Below the pieces are notes generated by a model, which was given only the letters and a program-made list of their open reading frames with translations, had not been told where the DNA came from and did not search any database. From Streptomyces sp. DvalAA-14 (GTDB lineage: Bacteria > Actinomycetota > Actinomycetes > Streptomycetales > Streptomycetaceae): a DNA stretch of 47,576 bases. Shown piece after piece: positions 25,876-34,536 of the stretch (positions within the stretch are counted from its first letter, which is position 1; the number at the start of each line of letters is the position of its first letter). The stretch covers positions 1 through 47,576 of the forward strand of contig NZ_FMCH01000375.1 in NCBI RefSeq assembly GCF_900091855.1. Direction: 5' to 3'. Made by a program: the position numbers and the translations under genes.

Positions 25876-26180
25876 CTGCCAGGAAGCCCCCTGACCATCG
25901 ACGAGGAAGCTCTGCTCCCCCTGGGCCGGGTGATACGGGTTCTGCGCCGCCTGCTCGATACCGAGCTCAGGCAGGATCAGAACCTTCCCCTCTCGGAATA
26001 CCCGGCCAGGTTGAACCTGTCGGAGGCCCCGAACCGGGCGACGCGAGTGAACGAAGTCGCAGCCGCGTCCCGGCTGCCGGTGAGCGGCATGACCCGGAAG
26101 GTCACCTGACTGGAGAACTGCGACGACGACGCCCGCGGCGTGGACCGCCGCGCCGGCCGACTTCGGCTTCGACCGGCAGA
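25876..26180 (+). pseudogene. MarR-family regulator, nonsense-disrupted
   Basis: The frame reads LLPLGRVIRVLRRLLDTELR, then LPLSEYPARLNLSEAPNRAT and VNEVAAASRLPVSGMTRKVT, the usual dimer helix and winged HTH of MarR proteins. TGA 26107-26109 falls where relatives have Arg (VTR-LE). After it LENCDDDARGVDRRAG continues in frame but quickly loses similarity. No ribosome site or good start is seen. The nonsense codon is a C-to-T change from CGA. It is a truncated, dead regulator. Confidence 0.65.
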
Positions 26181-26667
26181 ACCACTCGTGTCCCACACAC
26201 CTGGCCGGAGTCCGGCGACACGTACTGGGCGGACGCCGGCAAGACCCCGCTGGTCCTGCAGTGGGAGCACCAGGCCACCGCCAAACCCCGACGCCGGCTC
26301 TTCGTCAACCTCCGCAGCTACGACCCGGAGAACTGGGCACCAGGCCTAGACACTTCAACGCTTACTCCGAGCCGTGGGCGTAGTAGCGGCCGAGGTTCCC
26401 CAGGACATCGGCGACATGGCAGCGACGTACCGCTCACTGCGCGACGCGGCCACGTGCAGCCATGTCCGCCCGCTACTCGTTGACGTTGGAGGCACACGGC
26501 ACCCAGCAGGTGCGGAGCGGGAAACGACTGTTACCGAAAGCTGACCCCAGCGCTTGGGGGGTAAACGTCTCGCACCACTCCCGTGGATGCCGGAGGCTAA
26601 TGCCGGCCATTTTCTCTGGTGATGTGGTCCGACGCTTTCGTTCCGAACTGACACCACACCTGGATCG
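26181..26667. other. Decayed sequence without a nameable gene
   Basis: Two protein-like pieces are visible on the plus strand: YWADAGKTPLVLQWEHQATA (about 26222-26285), and VPQDIGDMAATYRSLRDAAT with VRPLLVDVGG (about 26395-26495). I cannot assign either. They are probably scraps of former genes. Confidence 0.35.
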
Positions 26668-27189
26668 TCAGCCAGGACTTGTAGTGCCTGAAGCGAGGGC
26701 GGCGACCAGCAGGTCATGCGCCTGCTGGTCGAAGGCTACGAGCTTGATCTGCTCGACGCCGGTCGACGAGGACCTGAGGGCGGCGACGGCGATCCGCGCA
26801 GCTTCCTCAGCCGGGAACCCGTAGACGCCGGTGGCGATCGCCGGAAACGCGACGCTCTTCGCGCCCAGTTCATCGGCGATCTCAAGGCAATGGCGGTAGC
26901 AGGAGGCCAACACCTCGGTCTCGGCGTAGTGACCGCCCTCCCAGACCGGGCCGACCGTATGGATCACATGCTTCACCGGCGGATTGAGATCGAAGGCCGG
27001 CGTCGCCATCGCGTCGCCCGGCTCGCAGGGACCGATTGCGGCACCCGCGTCCGCCAGGCGTTGCCCCGCCGCTCGGTGAATCGCACCGTCCACGCCGCCT
27101 CCGCCCATGAGTGACTCGTTCGCCGCGGTGACGATCGCGTCCGTCTCCTGGAGCGTTATGTCACCCTGAACGACCTCGATCACAGCCAT
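26668..27189 (-). CDS. Macrodomain protein, O-acetyl-ADP-ribose deacetylase-like
   Basis: A 173-aa MacroD/YmdB-type macrodomain. The ADP-ribose-binding elements are clear: VVQGDITLQETDAIVTAANE (Asp for adenine, Asn for distal ribose), LMGGGGVDGAIHRAAG (catalytic loop with GGVDGAIH), HVIHTVGPVW and FPAIATGVYGFPAEEAA (diphosphate loop). Such enzymes hydrolyse O-acyl-ADP-ribose or mono-ADP-ribose from proteins. The start ATG 27189 has only a weak upstream AGGA. A Sir2 deacylase that would generate O-acyl-ADP-ribose is in the same window, but not in the same transcription unit. Confidence 0.9.
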   Translation of the reverse strand: MAVIEVVQGDITLQETDAIVTAANESLMGGGGVDGAIHRAAGQRLADAGAAIGPCEPGDAMATPAFDLNPPVKHVIHTVGPVWEGGHYAETEVLASCYRHCLEIADELGAKSVAFPAIATGVYGFPAEEAARIAVAALRSSSTGVEQIKLVAFDQQAHDLLVAALASGTTSPG

Positions 27190-27630
27190 GTCCTGATGAT
27201 GCCACCGGCGCACAACGAATAGCGGTAGCCGCCCCGGTACCGCCGTTGGGGGCGCCGTCGCGGCGTGACGTGCACCGTTCGGGGCGGGTGCGGAGCGAGC
27301 AGGCCCTGCGCGTCGTCGCCGACGTCCGCGAGTTGGTGGCGACGGCCTGCGCCCCTGGGGGCAGGCCATCCTGGCCCGCCCTCTACGCCAAGGCCCGCCG
27401 CGCGCGTGACCGCACTGTTCGTGCCAAGGCGTTGGACGTGAAGGGCAGTGGCAACTCGCGTGCGCGGTGCGACAGGACACCGAACTGCTGATGTGGCTCA
27501 ATTTCGAGCACCCCACCCGCCGCACCCATTACGGGCTGAATTCCTTCGCTCTGACCGTCCTCTCCGGCGGACCGCCCGGACACGGGGCCTCGACGCCGAT
27601 GCCGCCCTCGGCGGCCAGACCCGCCGGGGA
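27190..27630. other. Intergenic region, no convincing gene
   Basis: A plus-strand reading ALRVVADVRELVATACAPGG (from about 27300) looks faintly protein-like, but no start, family or conserved end could be fixed. Otherwise nothing is seen. Confidence 0.3.
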
Positions 27631-27840
27631 CTACGGCACAGCCCTTAGGTGCACAGCGGGGGCGACGGCATCTTCCAGGCATTCGGCTCCGGCAGGGTCG
27701 TCGTCGTTTATCGTGCGGCGACTGAGTTTGCCGAAGCGGATAAGCCGTCCGTTGGGCAGGGAGTCCCAGTCGCTGGCCCGTACGCCCACGTCGTCAACCC
27801 CGAAGCAGCAGGTCAACTCACGGTTGTCCGACAAGACGAG
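27631..27840 (-). pseudogene. C-terminal scrap of a paralogue of the 29299 gene
   Basis: The minus strand reads CCFGVDDVGVRASDWDSLPN then GRLIRFGKLSRRTINDDDP. This resembles GVGVRAGHVDTLPNGRLIVQ in the gene at 29299-30189. It is a partial, unexpressed copy that ends with its own stop at 27631, and it lies on the opposite strand and other side of the LanC-like gene. Confidence 0.45.
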
Positions 27841-27939
27841 CGTTCGCCGACGGGTCACCGTGTCCCTTCGGCGAGCAGATGGGGCGGCGTGGATTGATGC
27901 GGGTCGTAGGGTGGCCCGGCTCTGTGGAAGCCTGGGGCG

Positions 27940-29193
27940 GTGACCATCAGTGCACCGGATGACGCGGAGTCGCTCGCCGTCGGGGCCCTCGAGTGGCTTT
28001 TGAAGGCGGCTCAGGACGTCGAGGGCGGCCTGACCTGGCCGGGAACGCTGGACGACGACGAGTTCAACCCGACGCTGTACAGCGGGACTTCGGGTGTGCT
28101 GCCGACCCTCCTCGACGCGTGGCGTCACTTCGGCGACGACCGGTACGCGGACGCGGCCCTGCGCGGTGTCCGCAGCGTTGCCGCCGCGGTGGACGACTGG
28201 GAGTACAGCGGTCTGTACACCGGTGTAGCCGGAATGGCTGTCGCGTTGAGGGGCGTGCACCGCGTGCTCGGCGACACCGCGGCGGGGGAGGCCGCCAACC
28301 GAGCCCTGGACGTCCTGCGGTCCCGCTACGACGGCGCGGGGTGGAACGACCGCTACGAACTGATCGTCGGCAACGCCGGCATCGCGCTCGCGGCGCTGTG
28401 GTGCGGCGACCTGGACCTCGCCCAGCTTGCCGTCGGCCGCTACCCAGGCACCGCCGAACCCACCACCGCAGGCGTTCAGTGGGAGTTCCGGGCCGGCGCC
28501 GTTCCGCGCTTGCACCACCTGTCACACGGCACTCTCGGCATCGTCTATGCGCTCGCCGCCGTGGGCCGGGCCGCCGACCGCCCTGACCTCGTAGACCTCG
28601 CGCTTGCCGGTGCCGCCGACGTCGTCTCCCGCAACGAGGCCGGCCCGGACGGCTTCCTCGTCCCGCACTCCGACCCGCAACAGCAGCACGAGAAGAGCGA
28701 ACGCTACAGCTACGGCTGGTGCCACGGCCCGGCCGGCGACGCCCAGGTGTTCCGCCTCCTGAGCCGTGTCCTGCCCGACGCCCCCGCCTGGCCCGTCCTC
28801 GCCGACCGCTGCTGGCACACCGTCGTCAACTCCGGTGTCCCGCGGCGGATCCGCCCCGGCTTCTGGGACAACAACGGCCGCTGCTGCGGCACCGCCGGCG
28901 TCCTCGCCCTCGCCTGCGACCGTCAGGTCGAACACGGCGACGGGCGCGACTTTGCCGACATTCTCGTCGCCGACCTCGCGGCGCGCGCGACGACCGACAC
29001 CGACGGCGTCCGCTGGTCCAACCACGAACACCGCGAAACGCCCAGCGACCTTCCTCCCGCCACCGGCTGGGCCATGGGCAATGCGGGCATCATCCGCGAA
29101 CTCCTGCGTCACGTCCGCATCACCACGACCCGCGACCCGCAGTACGCGGTCTCCTTCCCCGATCACCCGCCCACTGTCCGAGCTTGCGTTTGA
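27940..29193 (+). CDS. LanC-like protein (lanthionine-synthetase cyclase family)
   Basis: A 417-aa alpha-toroid protein. Repeated GxxG turns typical of LanC are seen (LYSGTSGVLPTLLDA, LYTGVAGMAVAL, VGNAGIALAAL, SHGTLGIVYALAAV, AMGNAGIIREL). The zinc-site motifs are WCHGPAG (Cys261) and RCCGTAG (Cys315-Cys316). In characterised cyclases the second motif is Cys-His-Gly; here His is replaced by Cys or shifted. LanC enzymes add Cys thiols to dehydroamino acids in lanthipeptides, but no precursor, dehydratase or transporter gene is nearby, so it is an orphan with unknown substrate. GTG 27940 has only a weak ribosome site. Confidence 0.85.
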   Translation: MTISAPDDAESLAVGALEWLLKAAQDVEGGLTWPGTLDDDEFNPTLYSGTSGVLPTLLDAWRHFGDDRYADAALRGVRSVAAAVDDWEYSGLYTGVAGMAVALRGVHRVLGDTAAGEAANRALDVLRSRYDGAGWNDRYELIVGNAGIALAALWCGDLDLAQLAVGRYPGTAEPTTAGVQWEFRAGAVPRLHHLSHGTLGIVYALAAVGRAADRPDLVDLALAGAADVVSRNEAGPDGFLVPHSDPQQQHEKSERYSYGWCHGPAGDAQVFRLLSRVLPDAPAWPVLADRCWHTVVNSGVPRRIRPGFWDNNGRCCGTAGVLALACDRQVEHGDGRDFADILVADLAARATTDTDGVRWSNHEHRETPSDLPPATGWAMGNAGIIRELLRHVRITTTRDPQYAVSFPDHPPTVRACV

Positions 29194-29298
29194 ACCTCTG
29201 CTGTCTGGGGGTCAGCAAGCAGCCGGTGATGGCAGATGGCCGGTCTTGCCGTGTGCCACCATGGCCGGACCAGGCTTGCTCGCCCGCGAGGTGATCTC

Positions 29299-30189
29299 TT
29301 GAGAAAGGTGGCACTGCGTCTTCACGCACTGTTGCCGCGGCAGTACGACCATCGGAAGGTCTTGGCAACCACGGTGGACGCATGGGGCAGGGCCCTCTGG
29401 CTGATCTGCCCCGATGCGGAACTCACACCCCATCCGTACGGAAGTCCGTATCCGGGACCCCGTAGTTACCCCTATGACGCGCTGCTTGTCACCGGCGACG
29501 GCGGCACCGTACAAGAGCGGACCCTGCACGGTGTGGGCGTGCGGGCCGGCCATGTGGACACCTTGCCCAACGGACGGCTCATCGTTCAGGGTCGCGGCCC
29601 CGGGGGAGAGAGCGTTGCGCAGATATACGGCCGGGACGGCCGCAGCAGACATTCCTTCGAGATGGGCCGTGCGATGCAGTTCCTGATCGCGGACCGGCGG
29701 AACCATGTATGGAGCGCCTACGCCGACGAAGGCGTCTACGCCGACCCCATCAGCTTCGCCGGTCTGGTGCGCTGGGACAGTGGAGGACGCAGGGAGTGGC
29801 GATACTCGCCTCCCGAGGGCGTCGAACACATCGATACGGTCTATGCCCTCAACGTCGAAGACGACGTGGCCTGGGCCAGCTACCACCCGACCTTCCCCCT
29901 GTTGGAGGTCCGCACGAACGGGCAAACCCGCATCCGGAAGTCGCCCGTAGCTGCTCCCCTGGGGATGGCTGTACAGGGCGAGGAGATCGTCATGCTCGGC
30001 GGGGACCGCCAGCACGACCGGCTCCACCGCTGCCGCATGAAGGGACACGACGTGGTGTTGATCGAAGAAGCGCAGCTCACCCGCCCCGACGGCGCACCAC
30101 TGAAGCGATACGCGCTACCCGTTGGACGGGGACGGCACCTGTATCTCCGCGGTTCATCAGCCAACCAGTGGTTCGCGTTCACCGTATAG
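29299..30189 (+). CDS. Conserved hypothetical protein, beta-propeller-like
   Basis: A 296-aa soluble protein. Blade-like units recur (VDTLPNGRLIVQGRG...AQIYGRDGR, FLIADRRNHVWSAYADEG, LVRWDSGGRREWRY, YALNVEDDVAWASYH...LEVRTNG, GMAVQGEEIVMLGG), as in NHL- or TolB-type propellers. No named family is recognised. TTG 29299 is chosen because GAGGTGA lies 8 nt upstream; upstream residues in the open frame look non-coding. A partial paralogue lies at 27631-27840. The gene follows the LanC-like gene by about 105 nt and may be in the same operon. Confidence 0.68.
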   Translation: MRKVALRLHALLPRQYDHRKVLATTVDAWGRALWLICPDAELTPHPYGSPYPGPRSYPYDALLVTGDGGTVQERTLHGVGVRAGHVDTLPNGRLIVQGRGPGGESVAQIYGRDGRSRHSFEMGRAMQFLIADRRNHVWSAYADEGVYADPISFAGLVRWDSGGRREWRYSPPEGVEHIDTVYALNVEDDVAWASYHPTFPLLEVRTNGQTRIRKSPVAAPLGMAVQGEEIVMLGGDRQHDRLHRCRMKGHDVVLIEEAQLTRPDGAPLKRYALPVGRGRHLYLRGSSANQWFAFTV

Positions 30190-30193
30190 GCCG

Positions 30194-30473
30194 GTGTCGG
30201 CTGTCCTGGGGTTCAAAGACACCGGCGCGACGCAGCTAAAACTCGGCTGGAGGGTCCGCCGATCGAGCTGGACCGAGTTCCTGGTCGAGAACGAGTGCGC
30301 GGAACTTGAACTGACTCTGCGGGAGCCCGTCGTTTTCAGCGGGTTCGTGGATCCCGATCGCGTAACTGCGCTGCTGGGGGCTCGTGCGGGGGATCGGCTT
30401 GTCCTTCAGCGTCGAGTTCGAGGACCGCGAAGGGCGAAAGCACAGCTATCGCTCGGCCGACCGGCGCGATTGA
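30194..30473 (+). pseudogene. Frameshifted hypothetical gene
   Basis: From GTG 30194 one frame gives GATQLKLGWRVRRSSWTEFL, ECAELELTLREPVVFSGFVD and DRVTALLGA. Sequence of matching character resumes one frame over as GLSFSVEFEDREGRKHSYRS and stops at 30473. One indel near 30385 joins them into about 93 residues. No family is recognised. It follows the 29299 gene by 4 nt, so it was probably part of that unit. Confidence 0.4.
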
Positions 30474-30479
30474 TGGGGC

Positions 30480-30668
30480 TCACTCATGGTGCGCCCGGTT
30501 CTCCTTCGCCGGGAGTTCGCGTTGCTGGCGGGTCCGATAGGAGTCGCCGGTCGGGGTCGGGACCTCGGCGTGATGGACTGAGCGGTCGATCATCGCGGCC
30601 GCGACGATGTCGTCGGAAAAGGTCTCCCCCTCTCGCCCGAAGTCCATGCGCGAGGAGGACTCGAGCAC
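30480..30668 (-). pseudogene. IS21-family IstB helper ATPase C-terminal remnant
   Basis: The minus strand reads SSRMDFGREGETFSDDIVAA, then AMIDRSVHHAEVPTPTGDSY and R. This is the well-conserved IstB ending (GEVFGD...AAAMIDRLVHHAEV...GDSYR). The AAA core and istA are absent. The fragment abuts the CPCC gene stop at 30669. Confidence 0.75.
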
Positions 30669-31025
30669 TCAGGTTGAGTGACCCATGTCGCGCATCATTC
30701 GCGCCGAGGGTGCCCACCAAGCACCTTTGCCGCCGTTCACCAGTGAATCCTCATCCGCAGCTCTCGCCCCAGCGCTGTACTGAGCGTAGCTTTCGCGCGC
30801 ACCGGTCAGGCTCTCCGATCCGTTGGGACCGCCCCATACTTCGTCGGCGTTCAGGTCGTCCTGGCCGTCGTCCTCCCATCCGCACTCGGAGCAGATCTCC
30901 CACGTGCAGCGGGCGTCCAGGGTCAGGAGTCTGCAACAGGGGCAGGCGTAAGGACCTCCACCGGGCGGGCACGCCTCGCGCAGTTCTCTGGGCGTCATCA
31001 CACGGGGAGTGTCGCAGATGGTCAT
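30669..31025 (-). CDS. CPCC-family cysteine-rich protein
   Basis: A 118-aa protein with the CPCC domain: YACPCCRLLTLDARCTWEIC, then SECGWEDDGQDDLNADEVWG, GPNGSESLTGARESYAQY. Cys pairs CPCC and CSEC presumably bind zinc. The family is common but its role is not known; it often occurs beside toxin or defence genes. ATG 31025 is the first start; an ATG at 30998 (MTPRELREACPPGGG) is also possible, and neither has a clear ribosome site. The tail after about residue 90 (VNGGKGAWWAPSARMMRDMG) reaches into the IstB remnant boundary. Confidence 0.82.
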   Translation of the reverse strand: MTICDTPRVMTPRELREACPPGGGPYACPCCRLLTLDARCTWEICSECGWEDDGQDDLNADEVWGGPNGSESLTGARESYAQYSAGARAADEDSLVNGGKGAWWAPSARMMRDMGHST

Positions 31026-31297
31026 GGCGGTGTGGATACGGGCGTCGGTGGATCGGACCCCGGCGTGGCCGAGCCAGAGCGCAATGACGCGGGCGCCGAC
31101 ATGAGCGCGCGCTGCCCCGGCTCAGCGCCGTCTTCCGGACCTGGCTCTCCGTCAAAACGGAGCTGGCTGCGCCGGATCGCCGCCACCGCGTCTTCGGGTG
31201 AATGGCAGCGCTCGGCAGTCCGGATGGGACAGCATGGAGCAGCCCACGGGAACGGTATCCGGCAGGCTCAGCAGCATTCAACCTGCGCGGAGGAAGC

Positions 31298-32203
31298 ATG
31301 GGTGCGGCACCTTGGAGGCGGCAGCGGCTGCGGGATCTCCCCAACTGGCAGTACGCGTTGCTCATGTGGACCGTCGCCCTGGCGGCTTCCCTGTTGGCGG
31401 GGGCGGTCGGGCAGGCTCTGTTCGGGCCCGACGGCAACCCGCCCAGAAGCGTTGGGGGAACCAACGGTCAACGGGAGTACATCGAAGAGATCGACCAGGC
31501 CCGTCATCTGCTGTTCCAGGGGCAACTCGTCTATACCGAAGTGGGGAGCCTGGCGCTCGTGGCGGGCGGGGAGCCGCGGTCGTTCCGAGTCGAGATCCTG
31601 GGTGGCTGGCACCCTGTCGGGCCTGATGAGGCGCAAGCCCCGGTGATGGCGGGTGCGCAGATCGGGGTGAAGCTGCACTGCTCGGGCGCCGGAATCGCGT
31701 GCGTGCCGTTGTCGTCGGAGCGTCAGAACGTTCTGGTGAAGACCGACAGGGCCACCTGGATGTGGGACGTGAGCGCGCGGAACCCCGGGGAGGCACGCCT
31801 CGCTTTCACCGCGACCGCCTATCTGCGTGACAGCAACACCGTGCTCGTTGAGAAGCCGCCCGTGACCGTCCGCGTCGATGTTGCGGCGCCCGAGGACAAC
31901 GGCCGCGGATTCTCCTGGACCCGGGCATGGCGGTGGGTGGCTGGCGCGATCACGGGTCTGGGAGGGCTCGCGGTATCCGTGAGCGCCATTGCTGCCCTCG
32001 TCGTCACGGTGGTCCGCAGACGGCCTCCTGCTGCCGACCCGGACGACCCAGGTACGGAGGCCGCCCAGGACGGCGGTCGGCGGCCTGCGGTACGGCCGGT
32101 CCGGGTGGTGCGTTCGCGTCGCGGTGGGGCACGCACGCGGCCCACCGCGGTGGCGGACCCGCGGCCGAGCCGTCAGAGGGGCACTCGTGATCCCGGCGAA
32201 TGA
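31298..32203 (+). CDS. Membrane protein with extracytoplasmic domain, function unknown
   Basis: A 301-aa protein. An N-terminal anchor (YALLMWTVALAASLLAGAVG, about residues 19-38) precedes an external domain of about 160 residues (EEIDQARHLLFQGQLVYTEV, SFRVEILGGWHPVG, GVKLHCSGAGIACVPL) that looks beta-rich. A second helix (VAGAITGLGGLAVSVSAIAA, then LVVTVV) is followed by a basic, Pro/Arg-rich cytoplasmic tail. GGAGGAAGC directly precedes ATG 31298. The layout suggests a cell-surface sensor or scaffold, but no named family or partner is visible. Confidence 0.7.
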   Translation: MGAAPWRRQRLRDLPNWQYALLMWTVALAASLLAGAVGQALFGPDGNPPRSVGGTNGQREYIEEIDQARHLLFQGQLVYTEVGSLALVAGGEPRSFRVEILGGWHPVGPDEAQAPVMAGAQIGVKLHCSGAGIACVPLSSERQNVLVKTDRATWMWDVSARNPGEARLAFTATAYLRDSNTVLVEKPPVTVRVDVAAPEDNGRGFSWTRAWRWVAGAITGLGGLAVSVSAIAALVVTVVRRRPPAADPDDPGTEAAQDGGRRPAVRPVRVVRSRRGGARTRPTAVADPRPSRQRGTRDPGE

Positions 32204-32824
32204 CGGGACCCACTGCATGGCGAGCCCCCGGGCGCGCGGGGTTACGGCGCCAGGGGTTGCTGGGGTCCTGGCAACGCGGAGTGGGCTCGGAAGCGCCCGG
32301 GCAACGAGCGACACGCTGTCGCCCACGCCGACCTGATGCCTCTCCACCCGGAGCAAGAGGCGACCCACACCGCAGCGCCCCCGCGACGACCGCTCCGATC
32401 AGCATGGCAGCGGTCGCTCCGAGCCGTGCGTCAGCATCTGCTCCGAGCAGCACGACAACTCCCCACGTCGACACGGGCACAGACGACCCGGGGGTCGCGA
32501 CATGGTTGGCCGCTGACGTCAGCTCCTTCGACCCGGTGATCGCCGCCGACCCGGCAGTGCTTCTTTCCAACGGCCGCGACTTCCTCAAGAGGTCGGTCTG
32601 CCCCTCGTCCTGAGATCCGGCGACACCCAGCCCGGAAACCCAGGCCCCGCGCTCACCGAGCCGGGGACTTTCGCATGCCGGGAGGCGAGATGAGCACCCC
32701 GGAACCAGTCGCCCCCGACTTCGTCGCCTGCCGCGCCCGCCCTGGACCCCGCCGCCCGGTGCGGCATGACCCGACAGGACCGGACAGGACCAGACATGGT
32801 CCCGCAGGCAGTCCGAAACCATGC
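32204..32824. other. Gene-poor stretch
   Basis: A plus-strand piece WLAADVSSFDPVIAADPAVL, then LSNGRDFLKR (about 32510-32612), reads like the end of an exported protein but has no start. Nothing else can be supported. The first 40 bases follow the membrane-protein stop without a clear terminator. Confidence 0.35.
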
Positions 32825-33120
32825 TCAGTCGGGCACACCGGGCTCCGCCGCGCCCTGGCGCTCGGCCAGCCGGTCGCGGAGCTTGGCGTGCCGGAACTGG
32901 TAGACGCTGCCGACCTGGCGGAGAACGGCGCGCCGGTGGGCGCCGGCCAGGAAACCGGCGAGATGCCAGGAAGGCGGCGGCGAGATGCCAGGAAGGCGGC
33001 GGCGGGCGGCGAGGAAGGCGCGGGTAGCGAGGTAGCCGGCCCACGGCGAGGCGGCCAGGGCGAGCACGACGGTGACCGCGGCGGCGAATCGGCCAGGCGC
33101 AGCGCCGGGGCGACGGGTGG
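32825..33120 (-). pseudogene. C-terminal remnant of a NACHT-type membrane protein
   Basis: The minus strand reads ASPWAGYLATRAFLAARRRL, then AHRRAVLRQVGSVYQFRHAK and LRDRLAERQG. AHRxGVLRQVGAVYQFRHAxLQDxLA is the standard end of long Streptomyces NACHT NTPase/membrane proteins. The membrane part before it may survive in a second frame up to about 33370 (RRRTLTAAGALALMVAPFVA). A 22-bp tandem duplication disrupts the segment between the two conserved parts. No NTPase domain remains. Confidence 0.6.
32959..33002. repeat. Exact 22-bp tandem duplication
   Basis: The 22-bp unit starting CGAGATGCCAGGAAGGC occurs at 32959-32980 and again at 32981-33002 with no change. It inserts 22 nt into the NACHT remnant and so shifts its frame; it is likely a recent slippage event. 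Confidence 0.85.
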
Positions 33121-33377
33121 ACCCCGGTTACGGTAGGTGCCCGGCGACCGCCTCGGCGACGACGGGGACGGCAACGAAGGGTGCGACCATGAGGGCGAGC
33201 GCCCCGGCCGCCGTGAGCGTCCGCCGCCGGCTCAGAGCCAGGGAGGTGCGGGGAGTGCTCGCCTCGCCGGGATCGACACGGGCGGCCGCGCCGACCATCA
33301 GCCAGGTGACCGCAAGCAGGTCGAGAACGGCCGCGAGGGTGGCGGCCACTGCCTCTGTTCGGCACGATCGTTCCGCT

Positions 33378-34334
33378 TCAGTACCGTGCGCCGACCACGT
33401 TGGCGGCCAGGGTGTCCAGGGCCGCGAGGTCCTCAGCACTCAACTCGATGTCGAGAGCCGCGACATTCTGCTCCAGCCATTTGACTCGCTTCGTGCCGGG
33501 GATCGGGACCACCGGGGTGCCGAGCTTCCCGCTCTGGGCGGCGACCCAGGCGAGGGCGACCTGTCCCGCCGTCACACCCTTGGCCTCGGCGACGTCCTTC
33601 ACCGCGTCGGCGATCGCCTGATTGGCGGCGGCGGCTTCCACCGTGAACCGGGCAAGCCGGCGGCGCCCGTCGTTCGCGGCCAGCGCGCCCGCGTCGACCG
33701 TTCCGGTCAGGAAGCCACGCCCCAACGGGGAGTAGGCCACCAGACCCACCCCCAGCTCCGCGGCCACACCGGCGACCGTGGTCTCCGGGTCGCGCGTCCA
33801 CAACGAATACTCGCTCTGCACCGCCGCGACCGGGTGAACCGCGTACGCCGTCCGCAACTGCTCGCCGCTGACCTCGGACAGGCCCAGGTGGCGGACCTTG
33901 CCCTCGGCGACGAGTTCCGCCATGGCGCCGACCGACTCCTCGAGGGGGATGTCGGGAGTGACCCGGTGGAGGTAGTACAGGTCGATGCGATCGGTGCCCA
34001 GGCGTAGCAGCGAGGCGTCGGCGGCGGCCTTGATGTAGTCGGGGTCGTTGTTGATGACGACCTTGCCGCGACCGGTGGTGAAATCCATTCCGACCTTGGT
34101 GGCGATGGTGACCTCGTCCCGGCGGCCGGCGACCGCGCGGCCCACAAGGACCTCGTTGTGACCCTGGCCGTAGGCGTTGGCGGTGTCGATATGCGTGACA
34201 CCCAGGTCGACGGCCCGCTGGATCGTGGCCACGGAATCGTCCCAGTCGGCGTCGCCGTACACCGAGCTCATTCCCATGCAGCCCAGACCCTCGGCCGAGA
34301 CAGTCAGACCACCGAGCTTCACCTGCTTCATCAT
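33378..34334 (-). CDS. Aldo/keto reductase
   Basis: A 318-aa NADPH-dependent reductase with a (beta/alpha)8 barrel. The catalytic tetrad is visible as Asp in THIDTANAYG, Tyr in the same motif, Lys in TIATKVGMDF and His in DLYYLHRVTPDIP. VPIPGTKRVKWLEQNVAAL is the cofactor end. It reduces aldehydes or ketones; the close resemblance to YghZ/AKR13-like general-stress reductases suggests broad specificity. ATG 34334 (or 34331) follows AAGGAG. It is divergent from an XRE regulator, with four 12-bp repeats directly upstream of its ribosome site, so the regulator may control it. Confidence 0.92.
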   Translation of the reverse strand: MMKQVKLGGLTVSAEGLGCMGMSSVYGDADWDDSVATIQRAVDLGVTHIDTANAYGQGHNEVLVGRAVAGRRDEVTIATKVGMDFTTGRGKVVINNDPDYIKAAADASLLRLGTDRIDLYYLHRVTPDIPLEESVGAMAELVAEGKVRHLGLSEVSGEQLRTAYAVHPVAAVQSEYSLWTRDPETTVAGVAAELGVGLVAYSPLGRGFLTGTVDAGALAANDGRRRLARFTVEAAAANQAIADAVKDVAEAKGVTAGQVALAWVAAQSGKLGTPVVPIPGTKRVKWLEQNVAALDIELSAEDLAALDTLAANVVGARY

Positions 34335-34344
34335 GCTGCTCCTT

Positions 34345-34392
34345 GCTCTCGTGACGGCTCTCGTGACGGCTCTCGTGACGGCTCTCGTGACG
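34345..34392. repeat. Four perfect 12-bp tandem repeats upstream of the AKR gene
   Basis: GCTCTCGTGACG is repeated four times without change, starting 11 nt before the reductase start. The period is close to one helical turn, so identical faces would be presented to a binding protein. It is placed in the 5' leader or promoter of the reductase gene. Confidence 0.85.
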
Positions 34393-34523
34393 TTGGCCCC
34401 CGTGCGGCTCGGATCGACGATCCGCACCGGGCACTCACCAGGTTGCCGCGGGACCTCACCGGCAGGGAGTGCTGACATCTTCCTAGGACAATCAGGGACA
34501 CTCACACCAGTGGTCACATTGCC

Positions 34524-34529
34524 TACACT
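34524..34529 (+). promoter_or_regulatory. -10 box for the XRE regulator gene
   Basis: TACACT with 7 nt before GTG 34537. No ribosome site precedes the GTG, so expression is probably leaderless. Confidence 0.45.
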
Positions 34530-34536
34530 GGGCACC

